From Actinomycetota bacterium (GTDB lineage Bacteria > Actinomycetota > Acidimicrobiia > Acidimicrobiales > Microtrichaceae): a stretch of 64,000 nucleotides of DNA. The notes below the pieces were generated by a model. The model saw only the letters and a program-made list of their open reading frames with translations. It did no database searches and was not told the DNA's origin. Position 1 is the first letter of the stretch. Every line of letters starts with the position of its first letter. The translations under genes were made by a program, and so were the position numbers. The stretch is taken from NCBI GenBank assembly GCA_016870275.1, contig VGBZ01000004.1, forward strand, positions 62,001-126,000. Direction: 5' to 3'. This document shows, piece by piece, positions 7,866-16,181 of the stretch.

Positions 7866-9458
7866 GTGCTGGTTAACGGTGTGGAGGTCGAGCCTCCGGA
7901 GGGCGCCACGACGCTGCTCGACGCACTCCGGGCGCTCGGGTGGACGTCGGTCAAGGACGGATGCGCCCCGCAGGGCCAGTGCGGCTGCTGCACGGTGTTG
8001 GTCGACGGCGCCCCGAGGGTTGCGTGTGTCACGCCGGTCCGGCGGGTGATCGGTCGGTCCGTCACCACCGTCGAGGGTCTCAGTCCCGAGCAACGGGAAC
8101 GCTGGGTCGAGGCGTTCCTGGCGACGGGAGCGTCGCAGTGCGGTTTCTGCACCCCGGGCATCGTGGTTCGGCTGGCCGGACTCGAGGACAAGGACCCGGG
8201 GCGACTGAGCGACCGTGACGCCGTGGACCGCTCTCTGGCGGCGCACCTGTGCCGCTGCACCGGCTGGCAGACGATCGTCGAGGCCGCAGCGCTCGTCGGG
8301 TCCGGCGACGTTCCCGCCGCCGGGAGCGAACGCGACCTCGACGCGGCGACGCAACGGGCCACGCTCGAACTCGGGGCGCCGCAACGCGTCGGACCCGACG
8401 TGGTGCTGGGCCGGGCCGGATTTGCGTCGGACACGGCCCCGCCCGACGCTGCGGTCGCCGTGATCGATGCCGATGGTGAGTGGGCCGTCGCCGCCGACAC
8501 AGCATCGGCGCGCCAGGTGTCCGCTACGGTCCCTGGCCGTCGCTCGACGGTTGCTGCTGCGCCGCCGCTCGAGCTTCCCCCCGGCGACTGGGCGGCGCAG
8601 TTGCGCACCTCCTGGGTCGATGCGGCGTACCTGGAGACGGACTGCTCGTGGTGCACCCCAGGTGCCGGGCCGGCGCCGGTGGCCGCCAACGGCGGCGCCT
8701 TCGGCGGCAAGCGGACGAGTCCGCTCCCTGACGTCGCCGCTGAACTCGCCCGACGGACAGACCGTGCGGTGCTCGCCCGGTGGAGTCGGGAGGACTGCAT
8801 TCGCCGTGGGGCCAAGCGGCCCCCCGTCGCCGGCGGCGCCCGCCCCGACGGGACCGGGGTGCTCCGGGTCGTCCGCACCGAAGGGGTCGCCGAGGCCGTC
8901 GCTGCGGTCGCTCCCGGGCTCGTCGTCACCGAGGTCGACGTGGACGGCCCCTCGACCTCGCCGTTCCTGCGGGCGGCGGGTTGGGCCGAGGCGCTCATGT
9001 TGCTCGCAGCCGCAGGAGCCTCGTCTGAGGCACTCGAAGTGAGCGACGACTCGGTGACGGTGACACAGCCACGGGGCGGGACGGCCACGGTGGCGCTCGA
9101 CGGAACATCGGTCAGGGTGGAGGTGGTGGCCGGTGACCCGCTCGACGAGGTCGTCCTGCGCTCCTACTGCATCGGAGCGGTGCACATGGCGCTCGGCTGG
9201 GTGCGCTCCGAGTCGATCGCCGTGGATGCCGATGGCGTGGCGCACGACCTCACCGTCCGTTCCCTCGGTGTGCTGCGTGCCGCTGACATGCCGGCTGTGG
9301 AGGTGGCCGTGGCCGACGCCACCGGCCCACCCATGGCGGTGTCCGCTGCGGTGTTCGTCGCCACGGCGATCGCCGAGTGGCGCCGATCGGGTTACCCGAC
9401 CGATCTGCCGGTCGGTCGCCCGGGTGGCGCCGATGAGCCGCCTAGTGTGAGCGTGTGA
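7866..9458 (+). CDS. Condensed xanthine-dehydrogenase-like protein: [2Fe-2S] domains fused to a reduced molybdopterin-binding region
   Basis: 530 residues. Residues 1-75 are a plant-type [2Fe-2S] ferredoxin (CAPQGQCGCCTVLVDG). Residues 75-150 are the [2Fe-2S]-binding helical domain (ASQCGFCTPGIVVRLAG, HLCRCTGW). The rest is far shorter than a molybdenum hydroxylase large subunit (over 700 residues) but retains its landmarks: DAAYLETDCSW, GGAFGGKR and a C-terminal AAVFVATAIAEW. The GxGE motif with the catalytic glutamate is not visible; DATGPPMAV stands in its place. No FAD domain is seen. It may be an electron-transfer or cofactor-binding relative rather than a full hydroxylase. The GTG at 7866 follows GAGG. 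Its stop overlaps the RidA start by 4 nt. Confidence 0.75.
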   Translation: MLVNGVEVEPPEGATTLLDALRALGWTSVKDGCAPQGQCGCCTVLVDGAPRVACVTPVRRVIGRSVTTVEGLSPEQRERWVEAFLATGASQCGFCTPGIVVRLAGLEDKDPGRLSDRDAVDRSLAAHLCRCTGWQTIVEAAALVGSGDVPAAGSERDLDAATQRATLELGAPQRVGPDVVLGRAGFASDTAPPDAAVAVIDADGEWAVAADTASARQVSATVPGRRSTVAAAPPLELPPGDWAAQLRTSWVDAAYLETDCSWCTPGAGPAPVAANGGAFGGKRTSPLPDVAAELARRTDRAVLARWSREDCIRRGAKRPPVAGGARPDGTGVLRVVRTEGVAEAVAAVAPGLVVTEVDVDGPSTSPFLRAAGWAEALMLLAAAGASSEALEVSDDSVTVTQPRGGTATVALDGTSVRVEVVAGDPLDEVVLRSYCIGAVHMALGWVRSESIAVDADGVAHDLTVRSLGVLRAADMPAVEVAVADATGPPMAVSAAVFVATAIAEWRRSGYPTDLPVGRPGGADEPPSVSV

Positions 9459-9802
9459 CGAACGGTGCGCCGTACAGCCCGGTGGTCCGGGCCGGGGACT
9501 GGGTGATCGTCTCGGGTCAGATCGGACTGACCCCAGAGGGCCTCGATGACACGATGGCCGCACAGCTCCGTGTGGCGCTCGATCACCTGGTCGACCGACT
9601 CGCCGAACACGGTGCGACCGTCGACGACGTGGCCAAGACCACTGTGTTCCTGGCCTCCATGGACGACTACGCGGAGATGAACCGGGTCTACCTGGAGACG
9701 TTCACGGGCACGCCGCCGGCCCGGTCGGCCGTTGCGGTGGCCGAGCTTCCCCTCGGGGCACTCGTCGAGGTGGAGGCATGGGCCTTCCTCGGGGCAGACT
9801 GA
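9455..9802 (+). CDS. RidA-family (YjgF/YER057c/UK114) protein
   Basis: 115 residues, close to the family norm. Features: SGQIG near residue 25, VAKTTVFLASMDDYAEMNRVY, and the substrate-pocket arginine in PPARSAVAVAELPLGA. The glutamate of VEVEAWA completes the family pattern. RidA hydrolyses reactive enamine/imine intermediates; relatives act on other imines or carbamates. It is coupled to the preceding XDH-like gene by a GTGA overlap, so it may detoxify or finish a product of that enzyme (inference). Confidence 0.88.
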   Translation: MTNGAPYSPVVRAGDWVIVSGQIGLTPEGLDDTMAAQLRVALDHLVDRLAEHGATVDDVAKTTVFLASMDDYAEMNRVYLETFTGTPPARSAVAVAELPLGALVEVEAWAFLGAD

Positions 9803-9806
9803 ACGC

Positions 9807-9965
9807 ATGATCCCTGCGTTGATCCTCGCTGTGGCCCTGCTCGTCGTTCTCCCGGTGGCGTTCATCATCACCGGCGGCGTGTTGTCGGTGATCCTCGGGC
9901 AGAGCCTGTCCAAGGACGTCGAGTACCTGAACGAGGGCAGCGAGCTCATCGAGCTCAACACCTGA
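9807..9965 (+). CDS. Small single-span membrane protein
   Basis: 52 residues from an ATG at 9807, four bases after the RidA gene. One transmembrane helix (PALILAVALLVVLPVAFII, residues 3-35) is followed by a short soluble tail with acidic residues (KDVEYLNEGSELIELNT). I do not recognise a named family; small proteins of this type are common in Acidimicrobiia operons. Confidence 0.6.
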   Translation: MIPALILAVALLVVLPVAFIITGGVLSVILGQSLSKDVEYLNEGSELIELNT

Positions 9966-9974
9966 GCGCCCGAT

Positions 9975-9997
9975 CCGCTGGCGCTCAGCCCCAGCGG
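9975..9997. terminator. Convergent terminator-like hairpin
   Basis: CCGCTGG (9975-9981) pairs with CCAGCGG (9991-9997) around a 9-base loop. It overlaps the end of the response-regulator gene and lies 10 bases after the small membrane-protein gene, so it can serve both strands. Confidence 0.45.
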
Positions 9998-10653
9998 GCC
10001 TCGCCGAACTTGTAGCCCACCGATCGCACCGTCTGGATCAATCCGGCGTGGACCTCTCCTAGCTTCGATCGGAGCCGTCGGATGTGCACGTCGACGGTTC
10101 GGGCGCCGCCGTAGTACTCATAGCCCCACACCCGTGACAGCAGCACCTCGCGGGTGAACACCCGGCCCGGGCTCGAGGCGAGGAACTTGAGCAACTCGTA
10201 CTCCATGTAGGTCAGGTCGAGCGGCTGACCGTCGATCGAGGCCTGGTAGGTCTCGAGGTTCAACACGAGCGTGTCGTACTGCACGAGGTCCGGCGGCAGT
10301 GCCTGCAGCGGGTCGCTGGCGATGAGGTTCCGGACCCGGGCCTCGAGTTCCGCCGGGTGCGCCGGGACCACGCAGAAGTCGTCGAAGCACTGGTGTCTGG
10401 CGGCGAGATCGGCGAGCGTTGTCCCCCGGACGAGGAGCAGAACCGCTGCAGGAGCGACCTCGCCCCGTCGAAGTGCCGCAGCGACGGAGAACCCGCGATC
10501 GGGCTCTTCCTCGAGCGAGACCACGGCGATCGGGTAGGTCAGGTCCGCAGCGTCGCCCGGTTCGGCCACGGCGGTCCACGGCAGCCCGGCGAGGTCGAGG
10601 ACGCGGACCAGATCCGGTGGTGCGGGATCGGGCCAGAGCAGGATCGGGTCCAT
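9985..10653 (-). CDS. GlnR-like orphan winged-helix response regulator
   Basis: 222 residues. The C-terminal half is an OmpR/PhoB winged helix (LTYMEYELLKFLASSPGRVF, GARTVDVHIRRLRSKLG, RSVGYKF). The N-terminal receiver is degenerate: where the phosphorylated aspartate should be, the strand reads PIAVVSLEEEP. That is the pattern of actinobacterial GlnR, an orphan regulator of nitrogen genes that works without phosphorylation. The ATG at 10653 overlaps the glnA stop by one base (TGATG), so translation is coupled to glutamine synthetase. The nearby glnA/glnII intergenic repeat is a plausible target. No histidine kinase is present. Confidence 0.82.
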   Translation of the reverse strand: MDPILLWPDPAPPDLVRVLDLAGLPWTAVAEPGDAADLTYPIAVVSLEEEPDRGFSVAAALRRGEVAPAAVLLLVRGTTLADLAARHQCFDDFCVVPAHPAELEARVRNLIASDPLQALPPDLVQYDTLVLNLETYQASIDGQPLDLTYMEYELLKFLASSPGRVFTREVLLSRVWGYEYYGGARTVDVHIRRLRSKLGEVHAGLIQTVRSVGYKFGEARWG

Positions 10654-12035
10654 CACCAGGCCTTGAGGTAGCGCTGGAGTTCGAAGCTCGACACGTGCGT
10701 GCGGTAGGCGGCCCACTCCGCCCGTTTGTTGCGGAGGAACCACTCGAAGATGTGCTCACCGAGCGCCTCCCGAACGAGTGCGGAGCCCTCCATGGCGTCG
10801 AGCGCTGTGGCCAGGTTGCTCGGCAGGAACTCTCCATCGCTCAGGGATCGTTCGCCCTCGTTCAGCGTCGGAGACGACATGGAGTCACCGAGTTCGTAGC
10901 TGCCGCTGATCCCGGCGAGGCCCGCGGCGAGGATCACCGAGAACGCCAGGTACGGGTTGCAGGCGGGGTCGATCGATCGGTATTCGATCCGGGTGCCCTG
11001 CGCCTCCTTGTTCTGCTTGGGGACCGGCACGCGAACCAGTGCCGACCGGTCGTTGCGAGCCCAGTTGATGTGGACCGGCGCCTCGAACCCGGCGACGAGC
11101 CGCTTGTAGGAGTTGACGAGTTGGTTGGTGACCGCAGTGATCTCCCGGGCGTGGCGGAGGACCCCGGCGATGAAGGCCCGCGCGACCTTGGACAACCCGT
11201 ACTCGGCGTCGGCGTCGTAGAAGGCGTTGGTGTCGCCCTGCCACAGCGACAGATGGGTGTGCATGCCCGAGCCCTGCACGCCCTCCATGGGTTTGGGCAT
11301 GAACGTGGCGTGCACGCCGGAGGCCACGGCGACCTCACGGACGATCATGCGCAGCGCCATGACGTTGTCGGCCATGCCCAGAGCGTCGGTGTAGCGGAGG
11401 TCGATCTCGTGCTGGGAGGGGGCGTCCTCGTGGAACGAGTACTCGACCGGGATGCCACTCGTCTCGAGTCGCTGGATGGTCCGTCGACGGATGTCCGATG
11501 TCTCGTCGAAGGTGGTGAGGTCGAAGTAGCTCGCCTCGTCGAGCGGCTCGGGTGGGCCGTCCGGATTGTCGCTGGCGAGGTAGAAGTACTCGACCTCGGG
11601 CGCACACATGAACTCGAATCCGGCCTCAGCGGCCCGGCGGAGGTTCCGGCGGAGCACCTGTCGGGGGTCGCCCTCGAACGGGGTGCCGTCGAGGTTGGCG
11701 ATGTCGCAGTAGATCCGTGCGGTCACGTCTTCGGCGTGACCCGATCGACTGGCCGGCATGAGCTGGAACGAGTTGGGATCGGGGAACGCCAGCACGTCGC
11801 TCTCCTGGATCCGGCTGAAGCCGTCGATCGCCGATCCGTCGAACTGGACGCCTTCGTCGAATGCGGCGTCGAGTTCGACCGGTGAGATGGCGACCGACTT
11901 GAGCTGGCCGAGGACGTCGGTGAACCACAGCCGGACCATTCGGACCCGACGTTCCTCGACCGCACGCAGTACGTAGTCCCGCTGGTGTTCAGCGGTGACG
12001 TCGTCGAAGTTCCCGAAGTTCACGTCGTCGGACAT
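10653..12035 (-). CDS. glnA: Glutamine synthetase type I
   Basis: 460 residues. It makes glutamine from glutamate, ammonia and ATP in the cytoplasm as a dodecamer. Hallmarks in order: GQLKSVAI, FDGSAIDGF (residues about 64-72), EVEYFYL, QHEIDLRY, GSGMHTHLSLW, VNSYKRLVAGFEAPVHINWA and EYRSIDPACNPYLAFS. The adenylylation loop with NLYDLPPEE seen in the GSI-beta type is missing (here ...NLATALDAMEGS), so this looks like the GSI-alpha type, not controlled by adenylylation. It is divergent from glnII across a 336-base regulatory region, and its stop overlaps the GlnR-like gene. Confidence 0.95.
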   Translation of the reverse strand: MSDDVNFGNFDDVTAEHQRDYVLRAVEERRVRMVRLWFTDVLGQLKSVAISPVELDAAFDEGVQFDGSAIDGFSRIQESDVLAFPDPNSFQLMPASRSGHAEDVTARIYCDIANLDGTPFEGDPRQVLRRNLRRAAEAGFEFMCAPEVEYFYLASDNPDGPPEPLDEASYFDLTTFDETSDIRRRTIQRLETSGIPVEYSFHEDAPSQHEIDLRYTDALGMADNVMALRMIVREVAVASGVHATFMPKPMEGVQGSGMHTHLSLWQGDTNAFYDADAEYGLSKVARAFIAGVLRHAREITAVTNQLVNSYKRLVAGFEAPVHINWARNDRSALVRVPVPKQNKEAQGTRIEYRSIDPACNPYLAFSVILAAGLAGISGSYELGDSMSSPTLNEGERSLSDGEFLPSNLATALDAMEGSALVREALGEHIFEWFLRNKRAEWAAYRTHVSSFELQRYLKAW

Positions 12036-12180
12036 CCTCTCAATCTAGAGGGGCTCCACCTGTAGCGGCCATGGACCGACGCCGGAGCGCCGCCACAAGC
12101 GACAACGCAGAGCAGGTCGGTGACGTGGCCAACAATGGGTGTATCAGGACCTCGGTCGATCCGAAAGGCTCTGAGGGTCG

Positions 12181-12220
12181 GTTCACGGAGCGTTCACAAG
12201 GGCGAAAACACCGGGAAAAC
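12181..12220. promoter_or_regulatory. Four phased half-sites (GlnR box / PHO box-like) between glnA and glnII
   Basis: Two GTTCAC copies (12181-12186, 12192-12197) and two GAAAAC copies (12204-12209, 12215-12220) are spaced 11, 12 and 11 bases apart on one strand. GAAAC-like half-sites at 11-base spacing are typical of GlnR boxes; GTTCAC direct repeats of 11 bases are typical of PhoP (PHO) boxes. In Streptomyces both regulators compete at glutamine synthetase promoters. The rest of the 12036-12371 gap holds the glnII leader with AAGGAGAAGG and nothing else I can name. Confidence 0.7.
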
Positions 12221-12371
12221 CGGTCCGGTGATTCTGATCCGGCTCCCGGCGGTGTCCTCGATGATCTTCGTGGCCGTCTACTGGACAACTGGTAGGGAGA
12301 GTGAGTGACAGGCAAGTATCGGGCCGACCCCATCGACCGGGTGGGGTCACAACGAAGGAGAAGGTGATTCC

Positions 12372-13385
12372 GTGGCGTATCGGGCTGAGTACATCTGGAT
12401 CGACGGAACCGAGCCGGTTCCGCTGGTTCGCTCCAAGACCAAGATCCTCGATGACGGTGCCGAACCGGGTATCTGGGGGTTCGACGGCTCATCGACCAAT
12501 CAGGCGCCGGGAGCCAACTCCGACTGTGTTCTGAAGCCGGTGTTCACCGTTCCCGACCCCATCCGGGGCGGCGACGACGTCTTGGTTCTGAACGAGGTCC
12601 TCCTGCCGGACACCTTCGAGCCGCACCCGACCAACACCAGAGCGGCCTGTGCGGCAGTGGCGGAGCAGTACGCCTCGTTCGAGCCTTGGTTCGGCATGGA
12701 GCAGGAGTACACGTTCTTCAAGGAGGGCCGCCCGCTGGGTTGGCCGACCGAGGGCTACTACTACCCGGCTCCTCAGGGCCCGTACTACTGCGGGGTCGGA
12801 GCGGTGGAGATCGCCGGCCGGGACATCGTCGAGGCGCACACCACAGCGTGCATCGAGGCGGGCTTGAGCATCTCCGGCACCAACGCCGAGGTGATGCTCG
12901 GTCAGTGGGAGTACCAGATCGGCCCGGCCGGGACGATCGAGGTCGCCGACGAGATGTGGATGGCCCGCTACCTGTTGTTCCGCATCGCCGAGGACTTCGG
13001 CGTCAACGCCTCGATCTCGGCCAAGCCGATCAAGGGTGACTGGAACGGCGCTGGTTGCCACACCAACTTCTCGACCAAGCAGATGCGTGAGGACTACGAC
13101 GCCGTGATCGCTGCGTGTGAGGCGATCGGTGCCAAGGGCAAGGTCGAGGAGCACCTCGCTGGTTACGGGCACGGTTACGAGGACCGCCTCACCGGCCTTC
13201 ACGAGACAGCCCACTACACCGAGTTCCGCTACGGCGTCTCCGACCGCGGTGCGTCCATCCGGATCCCTTGGCAGGTGGCCAAGGACCAGAAGGGTTACAT
13301 CGAGGACCGTCGGCCGAACGCCAACTGCGACCCGTACGTGGTGGCCCGTCTCATCACCGAGACCGTCTGCTCCGCTGCGAGCTGA
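12372..13385 (+). CDS. glnII: Glutamine synthetase type II (eukaryotic-type)
   Basis: 337 residues, normal for GSII. Motifs: EYIWIDGTEPVPLVRSKTK at the start, GFDGSSTNQA (residues about 37-46), EQEYTFF, GPYYCGVG, SGTNAEVMLGQWEYQIGP, NGAGCHTNFST, and DRGASIRIPWQV. It performs the same ATP-dependent ammonia fixation as GlnA but as the octamer/decamer form found in actinobacteria, rhizobia and eukaryotes, and is usually induced under nitrogen limitation. GTG at 12372 lies behind AAGGAGAAGG. The phased repeats at 12181-12220 are 150 bases upstream. Confidence 0.95.
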   Translation: MAYRAEYIWIDGTEPVPLVRSKTKILDDGAEPGIWGFDGSSTNQAPGANSDCVLKPVFTVPDPIRGGDDVLVLNEVLLPDTFEPHPTNTRAACAAVAEQYASFEPWFGMEQEYTFFKEGRPLGWPTEGYYYPAPQGPYYCGVGAVEIAGRDIVEAHTTACIEAGLSISGTNAEVMLGQWEYQIGPAGTIEVADEMWMARYLLFRIAEDFGVNASISAKPIKGDWNGAGCHTNFSTKQMREDYDAVIAACEAIGAKGKVEEHLAGYGHGYEDRLTGLHETAHYTEFRYGVSDRGASIRIPWQVAKDQKGYIEDRRPNANCDPYVVARLITETVCSAAS

Positions 13386-13437
13386 GCCACACGGATCTGG
13401 GATCCCGACCCCGGGAATGGTGGTCGGTCATCCGAGG

Positions 13438-13469
13438 CAACGGCGGGGGCCGGTTGGCCCCCGCCGTTG
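13438..13469. terminator. Strong hairpin terminator after glnII
   Basis: CAACGGCGGGGGCC (13438-13451), loop GGTT, GGCCCCCGCCGTTG (13456-13469): a perfect 14-bp GC-rich stem, followed by TGTT. It separates glnII from nadE. Confidence 0.85.
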
Positions 13470-13534
13470 TGTTCCCGGCTCACGCCGGAGTTCCGGTGCG
13501 GGTCGCTCGGGTGGTGTCTGCGTAGCCTGAGGCA

Positions 13535-15283
13535 GTGGCGACGTTGCGGGTGGCGCTGTGCCAACTTGATCTGACCGTCGGGGCGCTCGAGGAGAACTCC
13601 GAGCAGATCCTCGCCGCCTACGGTCGCGCCGAGGCCCTCGCCGCTGACGTCGTGTTGTTCCCCGAGCTCGCAGTGTCGGGGTACCCCCCGGAGGACCTCC
13701 TGCTCAAGCCGGGTTTCGTCGCCGATCAGCAGGAGGCGCTCACTCGTCTCGCCGAGTCCATCGACGGGCACGCCGCTGCGGTCGTCGGGTGGGTCGAGGG
13801 TCACCGTCACCGCGGCGCCGACCCTCATGATGCGCTCGACGGCCCGTGGAACGCCGCTGCGGTGATCCACGGTGGTCGGGTCGTGACGAGTTATCGCAAA
13901 CAGGCACTTCCCAACTACGCAGTGTTCGACGAACCGCGCTACTTCGACTCTGGTCCGGTCGGGCAGCCGCTCGTGGAGATCGCCGGCGTGCGGGCCGCCG
14001 TAACCGTCTGCGAGGACGTCTGGGTTGATGGCGGACCGGTCGCTCGGGCCTGTGCAGACGGCGCCGGCATCGTGCTCAACATCAACGCCTCGCCGTTCCA
14101 CGTGGGCAAACAGGGCGTCCGTGAGGAGGTGCTCCGTCGGCGTGTGGCCGAGTGCGGCGTCCCGATCGCCTACCTCAATCTGGTCAGCGGACAGGACGAC
14201 CTGGTCTTCGACGGTGGCTCGGTGGTGCTCGCCGCCGACGGTTCGCTGCTCGCTCGACTCCCGAGGTTCTCTGCTGCCGAGGTGATCGTCGACGTCCCCG
14301 TGGCTGACCCCCCGACGACCCCGGGATCCGGCGACACGGTCATCGTGAGCACCTCGGCCACCGGTCGCCCGTCGCTCCCGGCGCCGGTCGTGGAACCATC
14401 GCCCTCCGGTCCGGCCGAGGTGTGGGCGGCGCTGTGCCTCGGCGTGGCGGACTACACCCGCAAGAACGGATTCACCGACGTGACGCTGGGGCTCTCCGGC
14501 GGGGTGGACTCCGCCCTCGTCGCAGCGATCGCTGCAGATGCGGTCGGGCCTGAGCGCGTCCACGTCGTACTCATGCCCTCGAGGTTCTCCTCGGATCACT
14601 CCCTCAGCGACGCCCTGGCGCTGGCGGCCAACCTCGGGGTCGAGTCCCGGGTCATTGGAATCGAACCGGCGCACGAGGCGCTGCTCGCCATGTTGGAATC
14701 GAGCTTCGGTGACCGCCCGGTTGACCTGACCGAGGAGAATCTCCAGTCCCGCATCCGCGGGGTGGTGCTCATGGCACTGTCCAACAAGTTCGGCTGGCTC
14801 GTGCTGACCACTGGGAACAAGAGCGAGACCGCTGTGGGCTACTCGACCCTCTACGGCGACACCGCCGGCGGTCTGGCGGTGATCAAGGACGTCCCCAAGC
14901 TGCTCGTCTACGAGCTGTGCCGTTGGCGCAACGCCCAGGACGCTGAACCGGTCATCCCCGAGTCGATCCTGACCAAGCTGCCCTCTGCGGAGCTCCGAGA
15001 GGATCAGCACGACCAGCAGAGCCTCCCGCCGTACGAGGTGCTCGATCCCCTGATCGAGGCCTACGTCGACGGCGATGCCACAGCCGAGGAACTCCTCGCT
15101 GCGGGACACGACCCGGGAGTCGTGGCGCAGGTGGTACGCCTGGTCGACCTCGCCGAGTACAAGCGCCGACAGTCACCCCCGGGGATCCGGATCTCCAACA
15201 AGGCCTTCGGCCGTGACCGGAGGCTTCCGATCACGAACGGCTATCGCACCGTTCAACGGGCACCCGAGGAGGGGACGACGTGA
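13535..15283 (+). CDS. nadE: Glutamine-dependent NAD+ synthase
   Basis: 582 residues. The N-terminal nitrilase-fold glutaminase (residues 1-260) shows the triad Glu44 in LFPELAVSGYP, Lys in SYRKQALPNY and Cys in VTVCEDVW. The C-terminal synthetase has the PP-loop LGLSGGVDSAL, TTGNKSETAVGYSTLYGD and KDVPKLLVYELCRW. It converts nicotinic acid adenine dinucleotide to NAD+ using ATP and ammonia channelled from glutamine. Placement downstream of glnII is functionally logical, although a terminator separates them. GTG start at 13535. The C-terminus (SPPGIRISNKAFGRDRRLPI) is typical. Confidence 0.95.
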   Translation: MATLRVALCQLDLTVGALEENSEQILAAYGRAEALAADVVLFPELAVSGYPPEDLLLKPGFVADQQEALTRLAESIDGHAAAVVGWVEGHRHRGADPHDALDGPWNAAAVIHGGRVVTSYRKQALPNYAVFDEPRYFDSGPVGQPLVEIAGVRAAVTVCEDVWVDGGPVARACADGAGIVLNINASPFHVGKQGVREEVLRRRVAECGVPIAYLNLVSGQDDLVFDGGSVVLAADGSLLARLPRFSAAEVIVDVPVADPPTTPGSGDTVIVSTSATGRPSLPAPVVEPSPSGPAEVWAALCLGVADYTRKNGFTDVTLGLSGGVDSALVAAIAADAVGPERVHVVLMPSRFSSDHSLSDALALAANLGVESRVIGIEPAHEALLAMLESSFGDRPVDLTEENLQSRIRGVVLMALSNKFGWLVLTTGNKSETAVGYSTLYGDTAGGLAVIKDVPKLLVYELCRWRNAQDAEPVIPESILTKLPSAELREDQHDQQSLPPYEVLDPLIEAYVDGDATAEELLAAGHDPGVVAQVVRLVDLAEYKRRQSPPGIRISNKAFGRDRRLPITNGYRTVQRAPEEGTT

Positions 15284-15296
15284 GCAGGTGCCCGAC

Positions 15297-15821
15297 GTGA
15301 ACGCAGATGAGCCGGACGTGGCGTACCCGGGCGCTCTCGCCGTCGAGGCGCACCGCCTGGGCCGGGTGGTCTGGGCCTGCGAGGCCGTCGCTGTCGGACT
15401 GGGTGAGGTGCTCGGGCGCTCCGGTGACGGGTCGCCCGGCTTCGTCCCCGACGATTCGCAGATCGTTGACCTCGCTCGACGAATCCGTCGGCATGCGAGC
15501 GCATCGACGGTGCTCCGAGCCCGCCTGCCGGAACTCCGGGAGTTCCCCGTCGGGACCCTCACCTCCGGTGAACCACTTGTGGTGTGGCGCCAACTGGTGG
15601 CGTCGTTCCCGGCGCTCGTGGTGCAGCGGGTGGCTGACGCCGACGATGTGGCGACCACGGCCATCGCTGCCGCTCTCTCGACGATTGCTCAGGATGCCAG
15701 CGTCGCCGGGGCGGTCACCCTTCGGCGGCATCTCCCGGTGCTGATCGCCGAGTTGAGTTCGCCCCCGTCGGTCATGGTCGCTCAGCCACTGGTGGACGAG
15801 CTGCTCGTGCACCAGAGTTGA
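15297..15821 (+). CDS. Hypothetical protein downstream of nadE
   Basis: 174 residues, not recognised. It is mostly alpha-helical and alanine/leucine/valine-rich with no membrane segment, signal peptide or cysteine motif. It begins 13 bases after nadE; GTG codons at 15288 and 15297 are both possible, and the second has a better-spaced GAGCAGG. It is probably cotranscribed with nadE. No function is proposed. Confidence 0.6.
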   Translation: MNADEPDVAYPGALAVEAHRLGRVVWACEAVAVGLGEVLGRSGDGSPGFVPDDSQIVDLARRIRRHASASTVLRARLPELREFPVGTLTSGEPLVVWRQLVASFPALVVQRVADADDVATTAIAAALSTIAQDASVAGAVTLRRHLPVLIAELSSPPSVMVAQPLVDELLVHQS

Positions 15822-16181
15822 GGCGAATCCATCAGGTGGGGACGGGTCCGGCTCACTTCACCAGCATCGTGACTGGTGTCACAGATTTGTCGGGATTGAA
15901 TACTACGCTAAGTGCGCTGTACGCCACACTTCGTGATGGCAATGGGCCGATCCGCGGTGGAGGGGCTTGACTCGACTCGTACAGTGAACCCCTAGGCCAC
16001 ACAGGGTTCGCCGTGGTCTGGACGTCAGAGGCAGTTCGGCGCCCGGTCGGGCGAGAGTCACAACAGCGGGTGATCGACTCGAGTCCAGGAGCCGAACGAG
16101 GGCCACCATCGCGTAGGGGCCCAACGGATCATTCGGTGGCATCGGGTGCCACGAGTTTGCGGACACAGTGAGAGGTGCGAG
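15822..16181 (+). other. 360-base intergenic leader of the sigma factor gene
   Basis: No convincing coding sequence, tRNA or known riboswitch pattern. The stretch 15875-15930 is comparatively AT-rich (TTTGTCGGGATTGAATACTA region) and may hold the sigma gene promoter. AGAGG at 16171-16175 is the ribosome-binding site. The long leader suggests regulation, but I see no specific element. Confidence 0.4.

Noticed and set aside
15822-16181. Riboswitch or small RNA upstream of the sigma factor gene
   Set aside because: No known aptamer core or stable terminator/antiterminator pair could be recognised by eye.
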